Below, piece by piece: positions 33,500 through 42,861 of a stretch of 64,000 nt of DNA. Positions within the stretch are counted from its first letter, which is position 1. Each line of letters begins with the position of its first letter. A model generated the notes under the pieces. The model made no database searches, was not told the origin of the DNA, and saw only the letters and a program-made list of their open reading frames with translations. A program made the translations under genes and the position numbers. Origin of the DNA: Nocardiopsis sinuspersici (GTDB lineage Bacteria; Actinomycetota; Actinomycetes; Streptosporangiales; Streptosporangiaceae); assembly GCA_008638415.1 (NCBI GenBank), contig VWVT01000019.1, positions 57,778 through 121,777 on the forward strand, given 5' to 3'.

Positions 33500-35593
33500 T
33501 CACTCCACGGAGAGGCCCAGGTAGTGGGCGAGGAAGGCCAGCTGCTCGGCGTTGAGGGCCACGCTGCGGCTCACCGACCGCGAGCTGTGGCCCACCTCGG
33601 ACTCCCCGCGCAGCAGGATCGGCCGCTCCTCGAGCGGGGCCGAGGTGGCGTGCTGCATCCGCGCGCACAGCTTGCGCGCGTGCAGCGGGTCCACGCGGGT
33701 GTCGTTGTCGAACACGGTGAACAGCGTCGCCGGGTAGCGGGTGCCCTCGCGCACGTTGTGGTACGGCGAGTAGCCCAGCAGCCACTCAAGCTGCTCGGGG
33801 TCGTCGGCGGTGCCGTACTCGACGTTCCACAGCTGGCCCAGCCCGAACCTCTCGTAGCGGACCATGTCCAGCAGCGGGGCCGAGCAGACGGCGGCGGTGA
33901 ACAGGTCCGGCCGCTGGGTGACCATGGCGCCCACCAGCAGGCCGCCGTTGCTGCCGCCCATGACGGACAGGTGCTCGGTGTCGGTCACACCTGTGGCGAC
34001 CAGGTGCTCGGCCGCCGCCGCGCAGTCGTCGAAGACGTTCTGCTTGTCGGCGAGCATTCCCGCCCGGTGCCACTGCTCCCCCTCCTCCAGGCCGCCGCGC
34101 AGGTTGGCGACGGCGTACACGCCGCCCGCGCGCACCCAGGCCAGCGCCACCGCCGAGTAGGCGGGGGTGAGGGAGATCCGGAAACCCCCGTACCCGTACA
34201 GGATGGTCGGCTGCGGCCCCTCGGCGGGGGCCTCGGGCGAGACCACCAGCATGCGCACGGGCGTGCCGTCCCCGGAGGTGTAGGTGACCTGCTCCACGTT
34301 CACCCCGGGCAGGTCGATGTCGCCGGGGGCGTCGGCCCACAGCGACACCTCGCCCGAGCGCGCGTCGTAGTGGTACACCGACGACGGGTGGGTGTTGTCG
34401 GTGTAGCCGAACCACGCCTCGTGTCCGCCCTCGGGGCGTTCGACGAGTCCGCCGACGGTGCCCAGGCCCGGCATGTCCAACCCGCCCAGACGCTCGCCGG
34501 TGGCCAGGTCGTGCCGGGCGATCTCGCTGATCGCGTGGCGGCTGCGGGCCACCAGCAGCTCGGGCCGCTCCGCTTCGGGGCCGTCCAGGACCGCGTACCC
34601 CTCCAGGACCGCCTCGGGGTCCTCCGGGACCAGGGTGGTCCAGTTCCCGTACCCGGGATCGGCGGGGTCGGCCACGCACAGGCGCCCTCGCGGGGCCTCC
34701 CGGTCGGTGAACAGGTACAGGCGCCCGTCCCGGCCCACGTGCGGGTACAGGGCGGCGTCCACACCCTCCTGGACGGGCACCAGGCGGGGCTCGTCCAGGT
34801 TCCCGTCGGACAGGTCGGCGATCCACGCGTCGGTGGCCGCCGAGGTCCCCCGGTTGGCGAGCAGGACGAGCCAGCGCCCGTCACGGCTCACGACGGGGGT
34901 GAAGTACTCGGTCTTGTCGCGGCCCTGCCCGAAGACCAGGGTGTCCTGGTCGGCGGGGGTGCCCAGCCGGTGCAGGTAGACGCGGCGGTGGTAGTTCTCC
35001 TCGCCCTCGGGGACCTCCTCGGCGGGCAGGCGCCGTACGTAGTAGAAGGCGGAGGAGTCCGGCAGCCACGCGATGGGGCTGTAGCGGGCCCGGTCGACGG
35101 GGCCGTCCAGCACGTCACCGCTGTCGACGTCCACGACCCGGAGCACGGACTCCTCGTCGCCGCCCTCGGACAGCTGGTAGGCGAGCAGGCGGCCGGAGTG
35201 GTCGGGCCGCCAGGAGTCCAGGGTGGTCAGGCCCTCCGGGTCGAGCGCTCCGGGGTCCACCAGGACGCGCTCGGGGCCGTCGCCGTCGCGGACGTAGAGC
35301 ACGGCGTGCTCCTGCTCGGCGGTACGGCGCACGAAGAAGTGGCGGTCGCCCCGCCACACGGGTGCCCCGACGCCGCCGGCGCCCAACAGGGAGCGCACCT
35401 GGCCGGCGAACCAGTCACGTGCACCGAACCGTGAGGAGACCTCGGCGTACAGGGCGTCCTGCGAGGACGCCCACTCCTTGGTCTCCGTCGACTCGGCGTC
35501 CTCCAACCACCGGTAGGGGTCACCGACCGTGTGGCCGTGCAGGGTCTCGATGATGTCCAGCCGTGCGGCCGGGGGGTAGCGGAGTTCACGCAT
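33500..35593 (-). CDS. Prolyl oligopeptidase family serine peptidase (S9A)
   Basis: 697 aa from ATG 35593, close to the S9A norm. The N-terminal motif RLDIIETLHGHTVGDPYRWL, then LEDAES and WASSQDALYAE, is typical. A seven-bladed propeller region covers about 75-420. The catalytic domain begins near GDGTPVRMLVVSPE, with the nucleophile in MGGSNGGLLVGAM, Asp in VFDNDTRVDPLHARK and His in SEVGHSSR. There is no signal peptide, so it is cytoplasmic and cuts short peptides after proline. The frame is open further upstream without coding character, which is why I chose the ATG. Confidence 0.93.
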   Translation of the reverse strand: MRELRYPPAARLDIIETLHGHTVGDPYRWLEDAESTETKEWASSQDALYAEVSSRFGARDWFAGQVRSLLGAGGVGAPVWRGDRHFFVRRTAEQEHAVLYVRDGDGPERVLVDPGALDPEGLTTLDSWRPDHSGRLLAYQLSEGGDEESVLRVVDVDSGDVLDGPVDRARYSPIAWLPDSSAFYYVRRLPAEEVPEGEENYHRRVYLHRLGTPADQDTLVFGQGRDKTEYFTPVVSRDGRWLVLLANRGTSAATDAWIADLSDGNLDEPRLVPVQEGVDAALYPHVGRDGRLYLFTDREAPRGRLCVADPADPGYGNWTTLVPEDPEAVLEGYAVLDGPEAERPELLVARSRHAISEIARHDLATGERLGGLDMPGLGTVGGLVERPEGGHEAWFGYTDNTHPSSVYHYDARSGEVSLWADAPGDIDLPGVNVEQVTYTSGDGTPVRMLVVSPEAPAEGPQPTILYGYGGFRISLTPAYSAVALAWVRAGGVYAVANLRGGLEEGEQWHRAGMLADKQNVFDDCAAAAEHLVATGVTDTEHLSVMGGSNGGLLVGAMVTQRPDLFTAAVCSAPLLDMVRYERFGLGQLWNVEYGTADDPEQLEWLLGYSPYHNVREGTRYPATLFTVFDNDTRVDPLHARKLCARMQHATSAPLEERPILLRGESEVGHSSRSVSRSVALNAEQLAFLAHYLGLSVE

Positions 35594-35919
35594 GCCTCGC
35601 ACCCTATCCACCGCTATCCACCCGGCGTGTCCGGCGCGGCGGCGGGGCGGAATCGGGGCCGGCCGACGCACAATGGAACCCGGAAAGGGGAGAACAAGCG
35701 GTTTCTGGGCGGCCCGGCGGAAATTGGGGTGGCGCCGGGGCGGTCCGACCACGCAAACTGAATGCGGGACGCAACTCGGCGGGACCACCGGGAGGTCCGT
35801 GTGGCAAGGCGTACGGAACCACCGATCCTCGGATCGGTGCACAGGGAGGTCTCCTGGCTGGCCGAACGGCTGGCCGGGGAAGAGACACGGTCGTCGCGGA
35901 CGACGGCCGGGGCGACACG

Positions 35920-36471
35920 ATGAGCGCCCGAGGCAGCCGGGAGGGTGGCACAGGAGCCGCCCGCCGCCATGTGCTGCTGCTCAACGCCAGCTTCGAACCA
36001 CTGACGACACTGCCCCTGCGCAGGGCGATTCTCCTCGTCCTGAGGGAGAAGGCGGAGGTCGTCCACCAGGATGACGCGGGCGCGATACTGCACTCGGCGA
36101 CACGAGCCTACGACGTGCCCTCGGTCATCCGGCTCCGGCGCTACATCAGCGTCCCGTACAGCCGCAGGGTACCCCTCACCAGAGTGGCGCTCATGCGTCG
36201 GGACAGACACACCTGCGGTTACTGCGGGAAGAAGGCCGAGACGATCGACCACGTCGTCCCGCGCAGCCGCGGAGGCGCGCACGTGTGGGAGAACGTGGTG
36301 GCCGCGTGCAAGCCGTGCAACCACCGCAAGGCCGACAAGTTCCTGGACGAACTCGGCTGGGAGCTGCACGTCACCCCCAAGGTGCCCAAGGGTCCCCACT
36401 GGCGCCTGATCAACGGAGACCTCCACGGCGACCCCCAGTGGGAGCCGTACATGGCCCATCTGGTGGCGTGA
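35920..36471 (+). CDS. HNH endonuclease family protein
   Basis: 183 aa from ATG 35920. The N-terminal half (VLLLNASFEPLTTLPLRRAI, LREKAEVVHQDD, RLRRYISVPYSRRVPLTRVA) is the standard head of a conserved actinobacterial HNH family. The nuclease core is CGYCGKKAETIDHVVPRSRG, GAHVWENVVAACKPCNHRKA: two CxxC zinc pairs framing the DHVVP catalytic His and the terminal N/H. The target is unknown. Widespread solitary genes of this type suggest a housekeeping DNA function and not a restriction or homing role. Confidence 0.92.
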   Translation: MSARGSREGGTGAARRHVLLLNASFEPLTTLPLRRAILLVLREKAEVVHQDDAGAILHSATRAYDVPSVIRLRRYISVPYSRRVPLTRVALMRRDRHTCGYCGKKAETIDHVVPRSRGGAHVWENVVAACKPCNHRKADKFLDELGWELHVTPKVPKGPHWRLINGDLHGDPQWEPYMAHLVA

Positions 36472-36568
36472 TCCGGCGGGACCGGAACCGGGCGTCCCAC
36501 CCGGTCCCCGCCGCTCACCCCCTCCGCCCTCCGGTGCGTTCGCCGGAGGGCGGCCGTATTCTGACGGC

Positions 36569-36772
36569 ATGCCCAGATACGACTTCCGCTGCCGCGAGTG
36601 CGGCGACACCTTCGAACTCTCCCGTCCGATGGCCCGGGCCGGGGACCCGGCGGCCTGCCCGCAGGGGCACGACGACACGGTCCGGCTGCTGTCCACCGTG
36701 GCGGTGGGCGGCCGGGCGTCCACCCCCGCGCCCTCCGGTGGAGGGTGCTGCGGAGGCGGCTGCTGTTCCTGA
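36569..36772 (+). CDS. FmdB-type zinc-ribbon protein
   Basis: 67 aa. MPRYDFRCRECGDTFELSRP with a CxxC pair and a second CPQGH site is the FmdB/CxxC_CXXC_SSSS pattern; the C-terminal GGGCCGGGCCS is also typical. The second zinc pair is atypical (one Cys plus His). Probably a small regulatory or metal-binding protein; no specific role is known. It converges on ilvD with a terminator between. Confidence 0.88.
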   Translation: MPRYDFRCRECGDTFELSRPMARAGDPAACPQGHDDTVRLLSTVAVGGRASTPAPSGGGCCGGGCCS

Positions 36773-36778
36773 GGACAC

Positions 36779-36802
36779 GGGCGGCCCCGGGCGGGGCCGC
36801 CC
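36779..36802. terminator. Terminator between FmdB-type gene and ilvD
   Basis: GGGCGGCCC (36779-36787) and GGGCCGCCC (36794-36802) are a perfect 9-bp inverted repeat between convergent genes. Confidence 0.7.
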
Positions 36803-36809
36803 CCACCCC

Positions 36810-38672
36810 CTACCTCTCGATCTGGGACACGTCGCGCGCCGCGCCGGTGGAGGCCGAGGTCGCCATGGCCGCGTAGGCGCGCAGCGCCGCCGTCACCGGG
36901 CGCCGGCGGTCGCGCGGCTGGAACCGGCCCAGCTCCTTGAGCAGGCGCTCGCGGCGGGTGTCCAGCTCGTCCCCGGAGACCTCCAGCGCGATGCTCCGGT
37001 TGGGGATGTCGATGCTGACGACGTCTCCGTCCTCGACCAGGGCGATGTCCCCGCCCGCGGCGGCCTCGGGGGAGGCGTGGCCGATGGACAGCCCGGACGT
37101 GCCGCCGGAGAAGCGGCCGTCGGTGATGAGCGCGCAGGCCTTGCCCAGGCCGCGGCCCTTGAGGAAGCTCGTCGGGTACAGCATCTCCTGCATGCCCGGG
37201 CCGCCCTTGGGGCCCTCGTAGCGGATGACCACCACGTCACCGGGCTCGATCCTCTTGTTGAGGATGCCGTCGACGGCGTCCTCCTGCGACTCGAAGACCT
37301 TGGCGGGACCGGAGAAGGTCCACAGCTCCTCCTCCACGCCGGCGGTCTTGACGATCGCGCCGTCGGGGGCGAGGTTGCCGAACAGCACCGCCAGGCCGCC
37401 GTCCTTGGTGTAGGCGCTGGCCACCGAGCGGATGCAGCCCTGGTCGCGGTCGGTGTCCAGGGTGTCCCAGCGCACGCTCTGCGAGTAGGCCTTGGTGGTG
37501 CGCACGCCGCCGGGGGCCGCGTGGAACAGCTCCACGGCCTCGGGCAGGACGCTGTCGGAGGTGATGTCCCATTCGGCGATGAACTCGCCGACGGTCTTGC
37601 CGTGCACCGTGGGCAGCGAGGTGTCCAGGAGGCCGCCGCGGGCGAGTTCGCCCAGGATGGCGGGGATGCCGCCGGCCCGGTGGACGTCCTCGATGTGGTA
37701 CTTCTCCGTGTTCGGCGCCACCTTGCACAGGCAGGGCACCCGGCGGGAGACCTCGTCGATCTCGGGGAGCCCGAAGTCCACGCCCGCCTCGGTGGCGGCG
37801 GCGAGCAGGTGCAGGATCGTGTTGGTGGAGCCGCCCATGGCCACGTCCAGGGCCATGGCGTTGCCGAAGGCGGCCGGGGTGGCGATGGACAGCGGCAGGA
37901 CGGACTCGTCGTCGTCCTCGTAGTAGCGCTTGGCGGCCTCGACGGCCCGGCGTCCGGCGTCCTCGTACAGCGCCTTGCGGGCGGTGTGGGTGGCCAGCAC
38001 GGTGCCGTTGCCCGGCAGGGCCAGGCCCATGGCCTCGGTGAGGCAGTTCATCGAGTTGGCGGTGAACATGCCCGAGCACGAGCCGCAGGTGGGGCAGGCC
38101 GCCTCCTCCATCTCGTCGAGCTCGGCCTGGGAGACGCTCTCGTCGGCCGCGGCGACCATGGGGTTGATCAGGTCCAGCTTGCGGACGGTGGTGGCGGTGC
38201 CGTCGACCACCGTGACCTTGCCCGCCTCCATGGGCCCTCCGGAGACGAACACCGTGGGGATGTTCAGGCGCAGCGCGGCCAGCAGCATGCCGGGGGTGAT
38301 CTTGTCGCAGTTGGACACGCACACCAGGGCGTCGGCGCAGTGCGCGTTGACCATGTACTCCAACGAGTCGGCGATCAGCTCGCGGCTGGGCAGCGAGTAG
38401 AGCATGCCGCCGTGGCCCATGGCGATGCCGTCGTCCACGGCGATGGAGTTGAACTCGCGGGGAACCCCGCCCGCCTGGCGGATCGCGTCGGCGACCACCG
38501 CGGCCACCTCGCGCAGGTGGACGTGGCCGGGCACGAACTCGGTGAAGCTGTTGGCCACGGCCACGATGGGCTTGCCGAAGTCCTCGCGCTCCACGCCGGT
38601 GGCGCGCATGAGGGCGCGTGCGCCTGCCATGTTCCTGCCGTGGGTGACGGTGCGCGAGCGTAGGGCTGGCAT
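36810..38672 (-). CDS. ilvD: Dihydroxy-acid dehydratase IlvD
   Basis: 620 aa. It dehydrates 2,3-dihydroxy acids in valine and isoleucine synthesis. The start [20 protein letters not shown] and [20 protein letters not shown] are diagnostic. Fe-S ligands lie in [12 protein letters not shown] and in [19 protein letters not shown]; the C-terminal [20 protein letters not shown] is conserved. Start ATG 38672 has GGGAG 8 bases upstream and matches the family N-terminus; an ATG at 38687 would add five residues. It stands alone, away from other branched-chain genes. Confidence 0.97.
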   Translation of the reverse strand: MPALRSRTVTHGRNMAGARALMRATGVEREDFGKPIVAVANSFTEFVPGHVHLREVAAVVADAIRQAGGVPREFNSIAVDDGIAMGHGGMLYSLPSRELIADSLEYMVNAHCADALVCVSNCDKITPGMLLAALRLNIPTVFVSGGPMEAGKVTVVDGTATTVRKLDLINPMVAAADESVSQAELDEMEEAACPTCGSCSGMFTANSMNCLTEAMGLALPGNGTVLATHTARKALYEDAGRRAVEAAKRYYEDDDESVLPLSIATPAAFGNAMALDVAMGGSTNTILHLLAAATEAGVDFGLPEIDEVSRRVPCLCKVAPNTEKYHIEDVHRAGGIPAILGELARGGLLDTSLPTVHGKTVGEFIAEWDITSDSVLPEAVELFHAAPGGVRTTKAYSQSVRWDTLDTDRDQGCIRSVASAYTKDGGLAVLFGNLAPDGAIVKTAGVEEELWTFSGPAKVFESQEDAVDGILNKRIEPGDVVVIRYEGPKGGPGMQEMLYPTSFLKGRGLGKACALITDGRFSGGTSGLSIGHASPEAAAGGDIALVEDGDVVSIDIPNRSIALEVSGDELDTRRERLLKELGRFQPRDRRRPVTAALRAYAAMATSASTGAARDVSQIER

Positions 38673-38897
38673 GGGGCGGACTCCCATCGTTACGGGTGTT
38701 TCCCCTCGATGGTAGTCCTTCGGCGCACTGATGTGGTCTCGGAGTTAAAGACGGGGCATCCGGATCGTGAGACGTCCCCGGTGGGCGCGCCGCCCCCGCG
38801 CCGCCCCGCGCCGACCCGCGGCGGTCCGGGCGCGGGGCCGTGGCCGGAGCGGCGGCCCCGCGGAGCGCGTCGGCGAACGGAGCCCGGACACGCGAAA

Positions 38898-38934
38898 GGC
38901 CCGGGTACCACGGCGCTGTGGCCGGTCCCGGGCC
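38898..38934 (-). terminator. Hairpin after the NERD gene
   Basis: GGCCCGGG (38898-38905) pairs with CCCGGGCC (38927-38934), with ACC/GGT extending the stem past one bulge. It lies 34 bases downstream of the NERD stop. Confidence 0.55.
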
Positions 38935-38967
38935 CGTACCGCTTCGGAAGGGGGTCGGTGGGAGGGG

Positions 38968-39795
38968 TCAGTGTCGGGGGATCAGGACCTTCTGCGCGGC
39001 CTGGTAGATGTCCTCGATCTCGGTGTCGGTCAGGCGGTCGCGGCCGCTGCGCAGCCACTTGCGGACCTTGGTCCCGGTGATGATGTCCACACCCCGCAGA
39101 CGGTGGCTGTCCCAGGGCATGCCGGGGCCGTAGATGGCCAGTGACGCGCGCACCCTGATCTCGCGCCCCAGCTCCTTGCTGATCAGTTCCTCGGCCCGTT
39201 TGGCCTCCTCCAGCGCCTCGTCGATCCGCTCGTTCTTGCTGAACCGCCCGTGGTAGAGCTTCTCCAGCTTGTTGCGCAGCGGGAGGCGCTTGTCCCACGA
39301 CTCGGAGTCGATCGCGAACGCGCCGCGCCGACCCACGACGAAGTGGTCGATCTGACCGTTGCCGCCGGGCACGACACGGGCGTGCAGAACCCGGTAACCG
39401 AGCTGCTTCATCACCTTGAGCTGGGCCTCGGTCTTGCGCTGGGCCGCCGAGGGCTTGCGCCACCGGGGGATCTCCGACTCGCGCCGTGAGGAGTACACGA
39501 CGAGACCGATCAGGGTGAGGATCCCGAAGGTCACACCGATCCGCCACTCGGACGTGAGCAGACCGGTCACGAGGGCGACCACGACCGAGCCGCCGCCGCG
39601 GAGGATCCATCTGCGGGTGGTCTGGTTGTCCCGGAGTGCACCGTAGACCGCTCTGCCGCCCGAGATCTCCTTGTCGTTGTTCTTGCTGGGGAAAAAGAGG
39701 GTTTCGTGCCTTTGTCGATCCGAGCCCTCGGACGATGGGGTATGGCCGTTCACTCTGGTTGCCGATTCCACGTCGGACACGTTAGTTCGATCCAT
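38968..39795 (-). CDS. NERD (nuclease-related domain) membrane protein
   Basis: 275 aa. Residues 1-65 are hydrophilic. Two membrane segments follow (GGGSVVVALVTGLLTSEWRI and GVTFGILTLIGLVVYSS). The NERD domain runs from about 125: KVMKQLGYRVLHARVVPGGN, QIDHFVVGRRGAFAIDSESW with the acid residues and the QIDH motif of restriction-endonuclease-like folds, then KLPLRNKL-type basic stretches. NERD proteins are proposed DNA-acting enzymes, but membrane forms like this have no proven role. Lower G+C near its start suggests the promoter is in 39796-39962. Confidence 0.82.
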   Translation of the reverse strand: MDRTNVSDVESATRVNGHTPSSEGSDRQRHETLFFPSKNNDKEISGGRAVYGALRDNQTTRRWILRGGGSVVVALVTGLLTSEWRIGVTFGILTLIGLVVYSSRRESEIPRWRKPSAAQRKTEAQLKVMKQLGYRVLHARVVPGGNGQIDHFVVGRRGAFAIDSESWDKRLPLRNKLEKLYHGRFSKNERIDEALEEAKRAEELISKELGREIRVRASLAIYGPGMPWDSHRLRGVDIITGTKVRKWLRSGRDRLTDTEIEDIYQAAQKVLIPRH

Positions 39796-39948
39796 ATCCG
39801 AGTCCTAGTGCATTGATTCTCACACTTTTCTTCCCCTGTTTCCCGGCTCGCATACGTGTTCGGCCGACAGGACAGGGAATGGTTACTCTTTGGTCAGCTT
39901 CTCTAGAGAAGGGGTTCCCGTCTTCGTGGTGCCCCGTGGCGTGCCCGC

Positions 39949-39954
39949 TAACCT
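39949..39954 (+). promoter_or_regulatory. Probable -10 box for a leaderless amidase transcript
   Basis: TAACCT fits the TAnnnT -10 and ends 8 bases before the ATG at 39963, which has no ribosome site, so transcription probably starts at or within a base or two of the start codon. Confidence 0.45.
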
Positions 39955-39962
39955 GAATCGGT

Positions 39963-41402
39963 ATGACCCAGATCCATGACCTTCCGGCCCACCGACTCCT
40001 GGCCATGGTCCGCAGTCGTGAGCTGTCCCCTACTGAGATCACTGAGCACTGCCTGGACCGGATCGAGCGGTATGACCACCGTTATGGTGCGTACATTACG
40101 GTCACTCCGGAAAAGGCACTCGAACAAGCCCGTTACGCGGAGAAACGGGTGATGGGTGACACGCCCGACGACCTGCCGCCCCTGACCGGCCTCCCCGTGC
40201 CGATCAAGGACCTCGAACCCGTCGCCGGGGTCCGTCTCACCCACGGGTCACCGGTCCTGCGCGACGCCGTGGCCCCGGCCGACTCCGACCTGGTCGCCCG
40301 GCTGCGCGAGGCGGGCGCGGTCCTGCCCGGGAAGACCAACACTCCCGAGTTCGGGTCGAGCTGCTACACCGAGAACGGCGTCGCCCCGCCCTCCCGCAAC
40401 CCCTGGGACACCGACCTGTCCCCGGGCGGTTCCAGCGGGGGCGCGGCGGCGGCCGTCGCCGCCGGCCTCGCCCCCGTCGCCCACGGCAGCGACGGCGGGG
40501 GCTCCATCCGCATCCCCGCCAGCGCGTGCGGGCTCTTCGGCCTCAAGCCCACCCGGGGCCGGATCTCCGGCGCGCCCCTCAGGCCCGACCTCGCCGGGCT
40601 GTCCACCGCGGGCCCCCTCGCCCGCGACGTCCGCGACGCCGCACTCCTCCTGGACGCCATGGCCTTCTCCGGGCCGGGCGACCACTTCACCGCGCCGCCC
40701 CTGCCGCCCGGCGAGAGCTTCACCGACCACGTGGACCGCGACCCCGGCCGTCTGCGCGTCGGGTGCTACGCCACCACCGGCTTCGCCGGAATCCCCGTCC
40801 ACCCCGACGTCCTGGCCGCCCACGAGGAGGCCGTCCGCCTGCTGGGCGACCTCGGCCACGAGGTGGAGGAGGTCCCCGAGCCCGGGGACGCCCACTTCGG
40901 CGGCGCCTTCATGGAGGACTTCCAGGTCCTCTGGGCCGCGATGGCCTCGGCCGCCCCCGTGGCCCCCTCCCGGGAGGCCGAGCTCGGCCCCCTCAACCGG
41001 TGGCTGCGCGAACGCGCCCGCGCCACACCCGTCCCCGACTACATCGCCGCCTGCGCCCGCCTCCAGCGCGGCGTGCGCTCCATGGTCGCCGCGGCCGAGC
41101 CCTTCGACGCCGTGCTCTCGCCCACGCTGGCCGCGCCCCCGGTCCCGGTCGGCCACTTCACCGGCGGCGGCCCGGAGGAGGAGTTCCGGCGGATGACCGG
41201 GTTCACGCCCTTCACCTCGGTCTACAACGTCTCGGGGCAGCCCTCGGTCAGCGTCCCCCTGCACTGGTCACCCGGGGGACTGCCCGTCGGCGCCATGCTC
41301 ACCGGACGGATGGGCGGAGAGGGCACCCTGCTGTCGCTGTCCGCGCAGCTGGAACGCGCCCGTCCCTGGGCCCAGCGGGTGCCGCCCGGCTGGAACGCCT
41401 GA
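39963..41402 (+). CDS. Amidase signature family enzyme
   Basis: 479 aa. The Ser-cisSer-Lys triad is readable: Lys in LTGLPVPIKDLEPV, cis-Ser in HGSDGGGSIRIPASACG and nucleophile region in DLSPGGSSGGAAAAVAAGL. The conserved FGLKPTRGRIS block follows. It hydrolyses an amide of unknown identity; it is not GatA, as gatB/gatC are absent and the start differs. It appears to be leaderless. The last 135 bases overlap the end of the convergent MFS gene. Confidence 0.93.
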   Translation: MTQIHDLPAHRLLAMVRSRELSPTEITEHCLDRIERYDHRYGAYITVTPEKALEQARYAEKRVMGDTPDDLPPLTGLPVPIKDLEPVAGVRLTHGSPVLRDAVAPADSDLVARLREAGAVLPGKTNTPEFGSSCYTENGVAPPSRNPWDTDLSPGGSSGGAAAAVAAGLAPVAHGSDGGGSIRIPASACGLFGLKPTRGRISGAPLRPDLAGLSTAGPLARDVRDAALLLDAMAFSGPGDHFTAPPLPPGESFTDHVDRDPGRLRVGCYATTGFAGIPVHPDVLAAHEEAVRLLGDLGHEVEEVPEPGDAHFGGAFMEDFQVLWAAMASAAPVAPSREAELGPLNRWLRERARATPVPDYIAACARLQRGVRSMVAAAEPFDAVLSPTLAAPPVPVGHFTGGGPEEEFRRMTGFTPFTSVYNVSGQPSVSVPLHWSPGGLPVGAMLTGRMGGEGTLLSLSAQLERARPWAQRVPPGWNA

Positions 41403-42665
41403 ACCGGGCACTTCGGAGGCCTCGGACGCACCGGACGCCTCGGGCGCTTCGGGTGCCTCGGGGCGGGGTCCGGGCACGAGCAGGCTCAGCAGCGCCGCCA
41501 TCAGCACCAGCGCCGCGGCTCCCATCGCACCGCCCGCGATCCCCATGAGGTCGACCAGCGCGCCGGTCAGCGGGCCGGCCACCGCGCCGCCGGTGCCCAT
41601 CGCGGTGGACATCCACCCGAACGCCTCGGCCCGCCGCCGCGCGGGGGCCAGGTCGCCCATGCGGCCCATCACCGCCGCCAGGGTCGGCGCCAGCGCCATC
41701 CCGGAGACGAAGAGCAGGGGAGTGACCAGCAGCGGTGTCGGCAGTTGCGTGACGGGCGGCACGAACGGCACCAGGACCGCGATGCCCAGCGCCGACCCGA
41801 AACAGCGCCGCACCAGGTGCGGGCGGCCGCGCAGCCCGCCCGCGATCGCGCCGCCCACCAGCGACCCCAGAGCCCACACCGACGCCAGCACCATCACGTA
41901 CCGCGGCTCGCCGAGCTCGTTGGCCCACGCCACGATGACCAGGTCCACCCCCATGACCCCGCCGACCATCAGCAGGCACATGAGGAAGAGCACCACCAGA
42001 GCCGGGTGGCGCAACAGGCTCCGGCGGGGGCCCGCCTCCCCGCCGTCGGCGCCGTCCGCGTCGTCGGTCGGCGCGGGTCCGGCCGCCCCGGCCCGGCGCA
42101 GGGCGCGGGCGAAACCGAGCGCGCCGAGCAGCGCCAGCACCGAGAGCATGAGCAGCGCCCAGCGCGGTCCGGCGAGGGCCACCACGCCGGCGGTCAGGAC
42201 GGGGGAGAAGACGAACAGCAACTCCTGGGTGGTGGCCTCGGCCGCGTAGATGGCCTGCCGTTCCGGGCCGTGCGTCAGACGCGGCCACAGCGCCCGCACG
42301 ACCTGGTTCGCGGGGGTGCCGAACAACCCGGTGCCCAGCGCCAGCGGAACCGAGAGCCACCACAGCGACCCGGGAAGCAGCACCATCCCCAGCAGCCCCA
42401 AGCTGAACACCACGCCGCACACCAGCACCAGCCGGTCGGTGCCGCCCCGGTCGGCCATCCGGCCCCGCAGCGGCCCCACCAGGGCGATGCCCAGGGTGAA
42501 GGCACCCGTGACCAGCCCGGCCAGGGTGTAGGAGCCGGTCCACTCCTCGACCAGGAAGGTGACCGCGATCATCAGGCCCGGCATGTAGAAGCGCGCGGTC
42601 AGGGACCAGGCCAGCAGGGAGAGGACGTGGGGAACGGCGAAGAGCCGCCGGTAGTTCGCGAGCAC
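41268..42665 (-). CDS. MFS transporter
   Basis: 465 aa from GTG 42665, with about 12 helices. Typical MFS signs are LVGPLRGRMADRGGTDRLVL in the loop between helices 2 and 3, LGTGLFGTPANQVVRALWPR, and the second-half equivalent AFGWMSTAMGTGGAVAGPLT. A charged central loop (APTDDADGADGGEAGPR) separates the two halves. The last ~75 residues form a Glu/Ala/Ser/Pro then Gly/Gln-rich tail. The final 45 codons are antisense to the amidase coding region, so the tail may be a by-product of a lost stop codon. Substrate unknown. Confidence 0.88.
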   Translation of the reverse strand: MLANYRRLFAVPHVLSLLAWSLTARFYMPGLMIAVTFLVEEWTGSYTLAGLVTGAFTLGIALVGPLRGRMADRGGTDRLVLVCGVVFSLGLLGMVLLPGSLWWLSVPLALGTGLFGTPANQVVRALWPRLTHGPERQAIYAAEATTQELLFVFSPVLTAGVVALAGPRWALLMLSVLALLGALGFARALRRAGAAGPAPTDDADGADGGEAGPRRSLLRHPALVVLFLMCLLMVGGVMGVDLVIVAWANELGEPRYVMVLASVWALGSLVGGAIAGGLRGRPHLVRRCFGSALGIAVLVPFVPPVTQLPTPLLVTPLLFVSGMALAPTLAAVMGRMGDLAPARRRAEAFGWMSTAMGTGGAVAGPLTGALVDLMGIAGGAMGAAALVLMAALLSLLVPGPRPEAPEAPEASGASEASEVPGSGVPAGRHPLGPGTGAFQLRGQRQQGALSAHPSGEHGADGQSPG

Positions 42666-42861
42666 AGTCCGATTATGCAGTCGTCAAGGACGTGCGGCGA
42701 TCGAATTGACGAGCCGTACAGGCCGCCCGCCCGCACGTACCCGGTAGTCCGGAGGCGCCGTGTCCCCGGGCCGTTATCGGCCGGCACCCCGGGCACGTTC
42801 TGGCCCCACGCCGGGACGGCCTCCGGTGTACGGAGCCCCTGGTAGGGCATGATCGGATGCT

